NCBI GenBank assembly: GCA_934718145.1
Contig: CAKUZC010000074.1
Location: 1-5,471 of the forward strand
Source: an uncultured Eubacteriales bacterium
Lineage (GTDB): Bacteria; Bacillota; Clostridia; Oscillospirales; Acutalibacteraceae
Reading direction: 5' to 3'
DNA length: 5,471 nt
The notes below the pieces were generated by a model. The model was not told the DNA's origin. It was given only the letters and a program-made list of their open reading frames with translations, and did not search any database. Position 1 is the first letter of the stretch, and each line of letters begins with the position of its first letter. A program made the translations under genes and the position numbers. This document shows positions 1 to 5,471 of the stretch, one piece after another.

Positions 1-1522
1 GTATACAATTTTCAAGGCCACCACTAAGAGCTGTATTTCCCTGAATTTTTTTCATATCGTCCTTAAATTTTTTAAATTTTAAACATGCAATTTCGTAATC
101 ATTTTTCATATCAAGTAATTCAGATGATATGAAGTCAATATATCTTATATGAGTTTTATTTGTATTAGTTTGAGAATTCATTATAAATTCTTTATAATCA
201 CCGTCTGGTTTTTGTATGATATTTGAGTCTATGCGGGGAATAATTCCTTGTCCAAAATTTGATATATTTAATCTATGTTTAATTATATACTCCTCTATTT
301 TTTCTACATCTTTTTGTATTTTTTTAATTCCAACAGTTCCCGAAAAATATTGTTCACAAACTAACACATACAAAACGTCATCGGAAATTTCATTACTCAA
401 ATTTTTTCGCATATCGCTAGAATAGTCTATTACTTTAGAAGTTTTATCTAATGATTTTTTATTTTTTAGTTTCATTACTTTTGAATCATATTTAATGCGA
501 AGAGAACTAATATTATCTAAAACATTTTCTATGGCTTCAGATTCTTTTTTTGTAAAATTATCCTTTAGTTGCTTCTTGTTAAAAATATTATCCAATGTTT
601 TTATATTTTCCGGAGTTAATTTGAACTCATCTTTTATACTTGTAATAAATGTACTCAACCCACCCAATTTTTTTAGTGTATCATTTTTATTTGCTCCTTC
701 TTCACTATATTTAATTATTCTTCTGATATTAGTAATGGCATCAATTGCATCAGATATATCTTGAGTTGTAATTTGACTTTCTAATAACAGATTATAAAAC
801 GTTTTTAACTTATCGTCGTAATCTTTAGTTTGAGCTTCTTTGGTATCAATTTCTTTTTTTAGATATTCTTTTGATTTATTAATACTTGAGCTGAAGTTAG
901 CATTTTTTTTAAATTTTTCAAAAATATTAATTTTTATTTTATTAATATAATTTTTATCACAGTTATAAGATTCAATTGCACTGTCAAGACCTTTTTCCAA
1001 TTTTTTTATCGTATCGCCTTTTACTTCGTATGAAGTAATTTTATCAATTATATTTTTTGCGGTAGTTATTTCTTGATCTGTCAATAAACCGTCATTACAA
1101 ACTACTTTTCCTATTATACTTTCCAATTTTAACTGGTTATCTATTTGACTACCAAACCCTTCTATGAGAGCTTTAATATATAACAAGTTCTTAACATCAT
1201 CACTGTATCGACTTTGAGGAATTGATGAAGGAACTGTATTGAATTGATTTTTCGTTAATCTTCTAAACAATTCATAAAAATTTACTTTGGATTTGTTAAA
1301 AAATACTTCTACTTCCAACATGAAGTCTCTAACAACTATTTTCAACTCCGTTTTTTCTTCGGAATGTAAACCTCGCTTTATTCTGAATTTATTTATTGTT
1401 TTTTGAATTTTAGATATTCTTTTAATTGCTTCATTCAGTACATCTGATGGAGTGGTAATTTTAGTAATCGTATCATCTATATCAATAGATAACTTATATT
1501 CTGATTTTTTTGTATTTCCCAT
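1..1522 (-). CDS. Unknown lysine-rich, probably helical protein, partial (C-terminus outside window)
   Basis: I translated the minus strand from the ATG at 1522-1520 and found 507 codons without a stop down to base 2, so the gene continues past the left edge. The start is supported by AGGAGGT 11 bases upstream and a sigma-A-like promoter further up. The protein begins MGNTKKSEYKLSIDIDD and is rich in Lys, Asn, Ile, Asp and Glu. It has no signal peptide and no membrane segment in the visible part, and most of it looks like amphipathic helix. A pattern T-x2-[E/D/N]-[I/S]-x2-[A/L/I]-x3-[I/F/L] recurs at residues 148, 252, 303 and 324. Five cysteines are scattered (142, 188, 389, 480, 506) and form no metal-binding cluster. 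I recognise no family or catalytic motif. It follows the folate genes on the same strand but has its own promoter, so a role in folate synthesis is not implied. That it is a real gene is well supported; its function is unknown. Confidence 0.85.
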   Translation of the reverse strand, partial: MGNTKKSEYKLSIDIDDTITKITTPSDVLNEAIKRISKIQKTINKFRIKRGLHSEEKTELKIVVRDFMLEVEVFFNKSKVNFYELFRRLTKNQFNTVPSSIPQSRYSDDVKNLLYIKALIEGFGSQIDNQLKLESIIGKVVCNDGLLTDQEITTAKNIIDKITSYEVKGDTIKKLEKGLDSAIESYNCDKNYINKIKINIFEKFKKNANFSSSINKSKEYLKKEIDTKEAQTKDYDDKLKTFYNLLLESQITTQDISDAIDAITNIRRIIKYSEEGANKNDTLKKLGGLSTFITSIKDEFKLTPENIKTLDNIFNKKQLKDNFTKKESEAIENVLDNISSLRIKYDSKVMKLKNKKSLDKTSKVIDYSSDMRKNLSNEISDDVLYVLVCEQYFSGTVGIKKIQKDVEKIEEYIIKHRLNISNFGQGIIPRIDSNIIQKPDGDYKEFIMNSQTNTNKTHIRYIDFISSELLDMKNDYEIACLKFKKFKDDMKKIQGNTALSGGLENCI

Positions 1523-1533
1523 AACTAAGTACA

Positions 1534-1540
1534 ACCTCCT
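1534..1540 (-). promoter_or_regulatory. Ribosome binding site of the unknown left-hand gene
   Basis: AGGAGGT on the minus strand is a full match to the anti-Shine-Dalgarno core. It ends 11 bases before the ATG at 1522, slightly longer than the usual spacing. It fixes the start of the reading frame that runs to the left edge; no other ATG, GTG or TTG in that frame is as well placed. Confidence 0.8.
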
Positions 1541-1564
1541 TCAATAAATTTGAATTATAGGAAG

Positions 1565-1593
1565 ATTGTATAATATATTTCGAAAAATATCAA
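1565..1593 (-). promoter_or_regulatory. Sigma-A-type promoter of the unknown left-hand gene
   Basis: On the minus strand, TTGATA (1593-1588, one mismatch to TTGACA) is followed by a 17-base spacer and TACAAT (1570-1565, one mismatch to TATAAT). It lies entirely in the 88-base gap after folK. Transcription would start near 1558, giving a leader of roughly 35 bases that contains the AGGAGGT ribosome site. The optimal spacing and position make this the best promoter candidate in the window, though AT-rich DNA produces chance matches. Confidence 0.65.
1573..1590. promoter_or_regulatory. Imperfect 18-base palindrome in the promoter spacer, possible operator
   Basis: An inverted repeat centred on the CG at 1581/1582 pairs in 8 of 9 positions, around a perfect TTTCGAAA core. 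It fills the spacer between the -35 and -10 boxes and overlaps the last three bases of the -35. A dimeric repressor could bind here, but no regulator is visible nearby and AT-rich DNA often gives such symmetry by chance. It is not followed by a T-run in the direction of transcription, so it does not read as a terminator. Confidence 0.25.
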
Positions 1594-1610
1594 GTTTTTG
1601 TATTTGTGTT

Positions 1611-2093
1611 TTAAATAGTGATTTTTTTTACAGTAGAAATATCACAGTTTTTCAAACTTTCAGAGATATTTATATTACTTAAAATTTCTTTTTCGCATAT
1701 CTCTTTTAAAGGAATGAGCACAAATGCTCTTTTTATCAATTCAGGATGGGGAAGAGTTAAATTTTTCTTGTTTTTGATTTCATTGTCAAATGTCAAAATA
1801 TCTATATCTATGGTACGAGGAGAAAATTTATATTCTCTGACTCGTTCTAGCGCTGATTCAATTCCAAGACAACAACCCATTAATATTTCTGAACTTAACA
1901 TTGTTGAAATTTTTAAACAACAATTTATGTATTTATTTTGAATATCGTTTACTCCAAAGGGTTCAGTTTCATATAATGAAGATATTTTTATGATTTTAGA
2001 TTCGGGAATTCGCCTTATGGATTTTATAGCTTTTTGTATATTTAATATTCTGTCACCCATATTGCTTCCCAGAGATAAAAATGCTTCGCTCAT
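1611..2093 (-). CDS. folK: 2-amino-4-hydroxy-6-hydroxymethyldihydropteridine pyrophosphokinase (HPPK)
   Basis: FolK moves pyrophosphate from ATP onto 6-hydroxymethyl-7,8-dihydropterin, making the activated substrate that FolP uses; it acts in the cytosol. At 160 residues it has the normal length of a single-domain HPPK. Family motifs appear in order: SLGSNMGDR (7-15), YETEPFG (41-47), the Arg-containing segment ERVREYKFSPR (83-93), IDIDIL (95-100) and LPHPELIKRAFVLIPL (114-129). Asp96 and Asp98 correspond to the two magnesium ligands, and Arg84 and Arg93 to the flexible-loop arginines of the E. coli enzyme. The ATG shares the sequence ATGA with the folB stop, a 4-base overlap. Only a weak AAGTGAT precedes it, so translation is probably coupled to folB. 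It is the last gene of the folate cluster, and no terminator is recognisable after it. Confidence 0.96.
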   Translation of the reverse strand: MSEAFLSLGSNMGDRILNIQKAIKSIRRIPESKIIKISSLYETEPFGVNDIQNKYINCCLKISTMLSSEILMGCCLGIESALERVREYKFSPRTIDIDILTFDNEIKNKKNLTLPHPELIKRAFVLIPLKEICEKEILSNINISESLKNCDISTVKKITI

Positions 2094-2464
2094 AAACCAA
2101 AATCACTTCTCTTTTTTTCTGTTTTAACTCCGATATATTCAAATTCTGCATTTACTGGGGCTTCTGGCTTTTTTAAAACAATCTGAATTTTTTGAATTTC
2201 TACAAAATTTTTAAAAAGGGTTTTACAAACATAATCAGCAGCTGTTTCTATCAAATTGAATGATTTTACATTCATGGATTTTTTAATTGTTCTAATTACA
2301 TCTGAATAGCTTAAAGTATTTTCTATTTCGTCTGAGTTGTTGTCATAATTTTCATCAAAACTATATGTTAAATCTATTAAAAAATTTTGACCATTAACTT
2401 TTTCTTCAGGTCTAACTCCGTGATAAGCAAATATTTTTAAATTTTTAATTATTATCTCTTTCAT
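2090..2464 (-). CDS. folB: Dihydroneopterin aldolase
   Basis: FolB cleaves 7,8-dihydroneopterin to 6-hydroxymethyl-7,8-dihydropterin and glycolaldehyde, supplying FolK. From the ATG at 2464 the protein has 124 residues, normal for the family, and starts MKEIIIKNLKIFAYHGV, the usual first strand. Glu21 (in PEEKVNGQ), Tyr53 (in LSYSDV) and Lys99 (in LKKPEAP) align with the active-site Glu22, Tyr54 and Lys100 of the Staphylococcus aureus enzyme. The NLIETAADYV segment (70-79) is also typical. A GTG at 2473 would add three residues and overlap the folP stop as GTGA. I prefer the ATG because it matches the family N-terminus, but neither start has a clear ribosome site. Translational coupling to folP, which stops 5 bases upstream, is therefore likely. 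Confidence 0.95.
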   Translation of the reverse strand: MKEIIIKNLKIFAYHGVRPEEKVNGQNFLIDLTYSFDENYDNNSDEIENTLSYSDVIRTIKKSMNVKSFNLIETAADYVCKTLFKNFVEIQKIQIVLKKPEAPVNAEFEYIGVKTEKKRSDFGL

Positions 2465-2469
2465 TATTG

Positions 2470-3273
2470 TCACACTTTATTTATAAATTCTGTTACTTTT
2501 AGTCCTTGAACGGATTCTTTTACGTCGTGAACTCGAATTATGTTTGCACCATTCAATAAGGCTATTGTATTGGAAGCGATGGTACCGGGCATTCTATGAG
2601 TAGGTGGAGGGTTTCCACAGCAAGCTCCAATCAGTCTTTTTCTGGACGTACCTACTAAAAGCGCACATTGTGGTATTTTTATTTCTTTTAAATTTTTTAT
2701 TATGTATGCGTCCTGAAATCTAGTTTTATTGAACCCTATTCCGGGGTCAAAACAAATTTGAGATGACTTAATGCCATGCTCAGAAGCTTGAGATAATTTT
2801 CGTCTAAAAAAATTTTTTATATTTAAGCTTCCGAAATTATGATTTATGATAATTCCACAGCCATATTGAGCTGCTATATCAAACATTTCTTGATTTTCGC
2901 AACCTTTTACATCATTTATTATATCAGCACCATATTCCATTGATTTTCTGGCAACTGATGGATAAAAAGTATCAATTGAAATTGGAATTTTTACTTTACT
3001 TCTTATGAGTTTTAAGATTTTTTCTAATCTTTCCCATTCTTGTTGCTCGTCTATCGGAGTGTATCCCGGTCTTGTAGATTGAGCACCTATATCTAAAAAA
3101 TCCGCTCCTTGATTTTCGATTTCCTGTGCACGGTAAATAGCTTTTTCTAGACTGTCCCATTTTCCTCCATCTGAAAAAGAATCGGGAGTTAAATTCAATA
3201 TTCCCATAACATAAGATTTGTTTTTTAAATCGAAGTTATAATTTTTAAAACTAAACGAATTCAGTAAAATCAC
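2470..3273 (-). CDS. folP: Dihydropteroate synthase
   Basis: FolP condenses 6-hydroxymethyl-7,8-dihydropterin pyrophosphate with p-aminobenzoate to give dihydropteroate; it is the target of sulfonamides. The 267 residues form one TIM-barrel domain. Signature motifs: MGILNLTPDSFSDGG (23-37), DIGAQSTRPG (61-70), SIDT (99-102), INDV (119-122), DPGIGF (176-181), GTSRKR (208-213) and IRVHD (246-250). Asn27, Asp101, Asn120, Asp176, Lys212, Arg247 and His249 match the pterin and phosphate contacts of the E. coli enzyme. The STRPG loop is intact, without the insertion I would expect in acquired Sul enzymes. Two things are odd. The usual MHMRG-like motif reads NHNFG (144-148), and the following stretch to DPGIG is short. 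The annotated start is a GTG overlapped by its own Shine-Dalgarno sequence; a CTG at 3264 is better spaced (264 residues). It begins three bases after folE stops. Confidence 0.95.
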   Translation of the reverse strand: MILLNSFSFKNYNFDLKNKSYVMGILNLTPDSFSDGGKWDSLEKAIYRAQEIENQGADFLDIGAQSTRPGYTPIDEQQEWERLEKILKLIRSKVKIPISIDTFYPSVARKSMEYGADIINDVKGCENQEMFDIAAQYGCGIIINHNFGSLNIKNFFRRKLSQASEHGIKSSQICFDPGIGFNKTRFQDAYIIKNLKEIKIPQCALLVGTSRKRLIGACCGNPPPTHRMPGTIASNTIALLNGANIIRVHDVKESVQGLKVTEFINKV

Positions 3274-3276
3274 CTT
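3269..3276 (-). promoter_or_regulatory. Shine-Dalgarno sequence overlapping the apparent folP start
   Basis: AAGGTGAT on the minus strand matches the anti-Shine-Dalgarno complement well, but the GTG start candidate (3273-3271) lies inside it. If this is the functional site, the ribosome would be placed for the CTG at 3264-3262, whose distance from the GG is about 8 bases. The site therefore argues against the GTG without settling the matter. Confidence 0.5.
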
Positions 3277-3795
3277 TTATTCTATGTTTCCGAATATGGA
3301 AACAGTTTTTGTTGTAGAGCCATTTGCTTTAGCTCCACGTATTGTCATGCACGTATGGGTACATTCCAGAGTAACTTTTACTCCTTGAGCGTTTAACTTT
3401 GAAAACAAAAATTCCGCTATTTCATATGTTAGTCGTTCTTGGACTTGTGGCTTTTTGGAAAAATAATCTACTACCCTTGCAAATTTAGATAATCCTAAAA
3501 TAACTCCGTTTCTGGGGATATATTTTATGCTTGCCGTTCCGACAAAAGGGAGGAGATGATGCTCACAAATAGAGTTTACAGGAATGTTATTAACTTCTAT
3601 TAAATCACTGGTATGGGAAGTTTCGTCAAAAAATTTTATAAGATTTTCAGGTGAATTTTCAAGCCCGGAACAGATTTCTGCGTACATATTTGCTACTCTT
3701 TTTGGAGTTTCTTTGAGTCCTTCTCTTTCGGGGTTTTCTCCCAATGCTTTTAATAATTCATAGGTTAGATGCTGTATCTTATCTTTATCTATCAT
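3277..3795 (-). CDS. folE: GTP cyclohydrolase I
   Basis: This type-I GTP cyclohydrolase (FolE) converts GTP to 7,8-dihydroneopterin triphosphate and formate, the first step of pterin synthesis; the family forms decamers with a catalytic zinc. The protein has 172 residues, somewhat shorter than E. coli FolE (222) because the N-terminal extension is missing, as in many bacterial forms. Seen motifs are GLKETPKRVA (26-35), SICEHHLLPF (75-84), GLSKFARVVDYF (101-112), KPQVQERLT (115-123) and CTHTCMTIRGA (145-155). Cys77, His80 and Cys149 correspond to the zinc ligands, and His79 and His147 to catalytic histidines. The ATG at 3795 has AAGGA 8 bases upstream. The gene starts 15 bases after the transglutaminase-like gene stops and ends just before folP, so it probably shares their transcript. 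Confidence 0.97.
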   Translation of the reverse strand: MIDKDKIQHLTYELLKALGENPEREGLKETPKRVANMYAEICSGLENSPENLIKFFDETSHTSDLIEVNNIPVNSICEHHLLPFVGTASIKYIPRNGVILGLSKFARVVDYFSKKPQVQERLTYEIAEFLFSKLNAQGVKVTLECTHTCMTIRGAKANGSTTKTVSIFGNIE

Positions 3796-3803
3796 TATAT
3801 TTT

Positions 3804-3808
3804 TCCTT
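3804..3808 (-). promoter_or_regulatory. Ribosome binding site of folE
   Basis: AAGGA on the minus strand lies 8 bases before the folE ATG at 3795. It sits in the 15-base gap after the transglutaminase-like gene, which leaves no room for a separate promoter there. Confidence 0.7.
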
Positions 3809-3810
3809 AA

Positions 3811-5151
3811 CTATTTATAAGATAATTTAATAATTAATACATTTTGCTGTGCATTTTCAGAATATTGAACTTGTTGGTTGTTAATTTTATTACCTTTTTT
3901 TAGAGATTGATTAGCTTTATTTACGCAAGAAAAAAATTTATAAGGTTTTTGTAAAACTAACTGCTTTTTAGCTGTTTCTAACGGTAAAGTGTTGTCCATT
4001 TTTATATAAAAATATTCCTTTTTTGAGGATGATGCTTTAATTAATCCTTGAGTTATTGCATTTTCAGCTTGTAAATCCAACTTACTGATTTTTACTGCAT
4101 TTTTTTCATAGTAATTATCATTTTTGGAACTACATACAGGCATCTTAAAGTTGTAGCGAACGTTTTCATCAAATTTCGTTGTTGTCCTAAGTTCTTCATT
4201 TATTTTGTGATCTTTTTTTATTGCTTCATCGGTTAAATTAAAATAATTATATTTTTGAAATCCACTTGCTCCATCCCATGTGACATCTATATGATACCAA
4301 TTCCCGTTTATTTTAACTATGGTCCACATGTGAGGTTCTGATCCTCTAGCTCCTACTACTGTCCTGCATTTGATACCTACAGAATTCATTAAAAGCTGCA
4401 TTGATTTTGAAAAACCTTCGCAAACAGCCGAATTTTCAACCAAACATCCGTAAGAGGTGAATACTTTAAGGTCGGCATTTCGAGTAGAACCAATATTCTT
4501 GTATTTGCAATTCTCTACGATATAATCATGGAAAAATAATTCCATTTCATAATCATTTACATTTTTTGGAGCTTTAGATAAAATTTCTTTCACTTTGTCA
4601 TTTAATTTTTTTATTGCAATTATCAAGTTTTCCTTTGAAAAAACCGAATTAAGTTTAAGAATAGTTTTATTTCCGGAATAGCAATAACTGAAAGAGCTTC
4701 CAATCCAAAAAATATCAGGGTTATCGTTTTGAATAGCATAAAGTACTTTTTTTATTTGAGTAGAATTAAGTCGATATCCTGTAATCGAAATAGGTTCTAT
4801 AGAATACAAACCAGGCTTGAGTTCAGTATCTGAAATTTTATATGCATTGGCTTTTATCAAATTATAACATTTTTTCTCAGCATATAAATTAAGTCCTTCA
4901 TATCCCGTATTTGTTACTATTGCATCTCGGGATACATTGGCGTTAATATAAGAGCTCTGTGATAAATTTGTTTCCATGTTGTCTTGTTTCTCCTCGTTCG
5001 TTTGAGAGGCATCTATGTTGTAAAGATTGTTTAAAATAATTTCACTCAAATTTATATCGTTTTTTTCTAAAAATCTTGCTCCGTAAATTCCAATCGAAAT
5101 AAGCATAATAATTGATATACTAAAAATAGATAGTGCATACTTTTTTTTCAT
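3811..5151 (-). CDS. Membrane-anchored transglutaminase-like domain protein
   Basis: The 446-residue protein starts with MKKKYAL and one hydrophobic stretch (about 6-24), which reads as a signal anchor or uncleaved signal peptide. The rest would lie outside the membrane. A polar linker (about 45-80) leads to a region typical of clostridial transglutaminase-like proteins (about 85-190, with DNPDIFWI at 143-150). The transglutaminase-like core follows (about 200-300). Cys244 in SAVCEGFSKS, His274 in EPHMW and Asp289 in WYHIDVTWD form an apparently complete Cys-His-Asp triad, so the enzyme may be an active protease, amidase or crosslinking enzyme. The substrate cannot be told from sequence. Residues 300-446 are Lys/Asn-rich and match nothing I know. 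The ATG at 5151 is chosen because AAGGAGG lies 8 bases upstream; an in-frame TTG at 5178 lies upstream of that site. It sits 31 bases after the exporter-like gene and 15 before folE. Confidence 0.88.
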   Translation of the reverse strand: MKKKYALSIFSISIIMLISIGIYGARFLEKNDINLSEIILNNLYNIDASQTNEEKQDNMETNLSQSSYINANVSRDAIVTNTGYEGLNLYAEKKCYNLIKANAYKISDTELKPGLYSIEPISITGYRLNSTQIKKVLYAIQNDNPDIFWIGSSFSYCYSGNKTILKLNSVFSKENLIIAIKKLNDKVKEILSKAPKNVNDYEMELFFHDYIVENCKYKNIGSTRNADLKVFTSYGCLVENSAVCEGFSKSMQLLMNSVGIKCRTVVGARGSEPHMWTIVKINGNWYHIDVTWDGASGFQKYNYFNLTDEAIKKDHKINEELRTTTKFDENVRYNFKMPVCSSKNDNYYEKNAVKISKLDLQAENAITQGLIKASSSKKEYFYIKMDNTLPLETAKKQLVLQKPYKFFSCVNKANQSLKKGNKINNQQVQYSENAQQNVLIIKLSYK

Positions 5152-5159
5152 CGGCTTGT

Positions 5160-5166
5160 CCTCCTT
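5160..5166 (-). promoter_or_regulatory. Ribosome binding site that sets the transglutaminase-like start
   Basis: AAGGAGG on the minus strand ends 8 bases before the ATG at 5151. A longer reading with the TTG at 5178 would place this site inside the coding region, so the ATG is the likely start. Confidence 0.85.
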
Positions 5167-5182
5167 TTTAACATACAAAATT

Positions 5183-5471
5183 TTAAGTTTTTAACTTTTT
5201 TCTGAAAGTAAATTTGTTTACTATTGTTGCGACAAGTATTCCCAAAAGAGTATCGCTTACTCTTTGCATAACATAGGTAAGAGTGCTGTTTGTACTGGCC
5301 CCTGAACGTGATAAAATAACTATTACAACAACACATCCTATGGATACTGCGGGTTTTTTGTCAATTAAATTACATGCGTACACAACAATGAGTATACACA
5401 GTGGTAAAAATATTATTCGTACCCATTCATAGTATGGTAAAGCACATGCACACTCCAATGCTGCATATCCT
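5183..5471 (-). CDS. Aromatic-acid-exporter/FUSC-like membrane protein, partial (N-terminus outside window)
   Basis: The frame is open to the right edge and ends at TAA 5185-5183, giving the last 95 residues. Three hydrophobic stretches are visible: about 17-36 (VRIIFLPLCILIVVYACNLI), 41-54 (AVSIGCVVVIVILS) and 72-86, ending in RVSDTLLGILVATIVN (70-85) and a basic tail FTFRKKLKT. An Arg...Asp-Thr-x2-Gly-Ile...Val-Asn signature at the end of the membrane domain is what I associate with the short aromatic acid exporter family (DUF939/ArAE type) of Bacillota. No cytoplasmic C-terminal domain follows, so this would be a short, single-domain member. A TTG at 5458 could be read as a start, but the frame continues upstream (GYAALEC...) and membrane sequence is missing, so the gene almost surely begins outside. 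Transport function is inferred from family resemblance only. Confidence 0.7.
   Translation of the reverse strand, partial: GYAALECACALPYYEWVRIIFLPLCILIVVYACNLIDKKPAVSIGCVVVIVILSRSGASTNSTLTYVMQRVSDTLLGILVATIVNKFTFRKKLKT

Larger units (their letters stand above)
1611..5471 (-). other. Probable operon: exporter-like gene, transglutaminase-like gene, folE, folP, folB, folK
   Basis: Six minus-strand genes follow each other with gaps of 31, 15, 3 and 5 bases and one 4-base overlap (using the folB ATG). No stem with a T-run and no good promoter is visible in the gaps. The last four are consecutive folate enzymes, which supports co-transcription. The inclusion of the two envelope genes is inferred from spacing alone. 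The promoter must lie beyond the right edge or inside the upstream coding regions. Confidence 0.65.

Noticed and set aside
216..764. Two plus-strand reading frames at 216-425 and 495-764
   Set aside because: Both lie antisense within the long minus-strand frame 1-1522, which has a ribosome site and promoter. Their products are Phe/Ser/Ile-rich, as expected from the reverse of a Lys/Asn-rich gene.
1573..1610. Palindrome after folK as an intrinsic terminator
   Set aside because: The stem is AT-rich with a single CG in the centre and has no T-run after it in the direction of transcription; it fits better as promoter-spacer symmetry.
1618..1941. Plus-strand reading frame of 107 codons
   Set aside because: It is the antisense shadow of folK, whose motifs are unmistakable, and it has no ribosome site of its own.
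2470..3273. Acquired sulfonamide-resistance type FolP
   Set aside because: The STRPG loop is intact without the insertion seen in Sul enzymes, and the gene sits in a native folate cluster with no mobile element nearby.
3796..3810. Folate riboswitch or promoter directly before folE
   Set aside because: The gap to the upstream gene is only 15 bases and is taken up by the ribosome site, so no structured leader fits.
5152..5178. Upstream TTG start for the transglutaminase-like gene
   Set aside because: The AAGGAGG ribosome site would lie inside the coding region, and the ATG at 5151 begins a typical signal-anchor N-terminus.
5152..5300. Promoter for the transglutaminase-like gene at the end of the exporter-like gene
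   Set aside because: Only weak hexamer matches such as TTGTCG with a poor -10 partner are present, no better than chance in DNA this AT-rich.
5148..5336. Minus-strand reading frame of 62 codons overlapping the exporter-like gene and the transglutaminase-like start
   Set aside because: It is out of frame with two better-supported genes and its composition (Lys/Arg/Cys/Ser mix) looks non-coding.
5456..5458. TTG as the start of the exporter-like gene
   Set aside because: The frame stays open to the window edge and the family needs further membrane segments upstream, so the gene is treated as partial.

Overview
The window is a strongly AT-rich piece of bacterial chromosome. Everything I can support as a gene lies on the minus strand. 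The AT-rich composition, strong AGGAGG-type ribosome binding sites, lysine- and asparagine-rich proteins and the families present point to a Clostridia-type member of the Bacillota. The C-terminal half of FolP (GNPPP...R.PGTIA) reminds me of Oscillospirales enzymes, but that is from memory and not a search result. TGA serves as a stop in folP and folB, so the standard bacterial code applies and a Mollicute is unlikely.

Reading in the direction of transcription (right to left), the window opens inside a membrane protein resembling the short aromatic-acid-exporter/FUSC family (5183-5471, N-terminus outside the window). Next is a membrane-anchored transglutaminase-like protein with an intact Cys-His-Asp triad (3811-5151). 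A compact folate cluster follows: folE (3277-3795), folP (2470-3273), folB (2090-2464) and folK (1611-2093). Spacing throughout this stretch is between a 4-base overlap and 31 bases, and I see no convincing promoter or terminator inside it. One transcript is the simplest reading. After an 88-base gap with a good sigma-A-type promoter comes a separate reading frame of at least 507 codons that runs off the left edge (1-1522). It encodes a lysine-rich, probably helical protein that I do not recognise.

The four fol products cover the pterin branch of folate synthesis. FolE makes dihydroneopterin triphosphate from GTP. After dephosphorylation by an enzyme not in this window, FolB and FolK make the activated 6-hydroxymethyl-dihydropterin. 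FolP joins that to p-aminobenzoate to give dihydropteroate. The genes for p-aminobenzoate synthesis, dihydrofolate synthase and dihydrofolate reductase are not here. I know of no functional link between the folate genes and the two upstream envelope genes.

The part most worth a second look is the unknown gene at the left: its degenerate helical repeats, its own promoter, and an imperfect palindrome in that promoter's spacer. FolP also has two oddities, an ambiguous start and a shortened segment after the core NHN motif. I see no RNA gene, CRISPR array, insertion sequence or riboswitch. No intergenic gap exceeds 88 bases.
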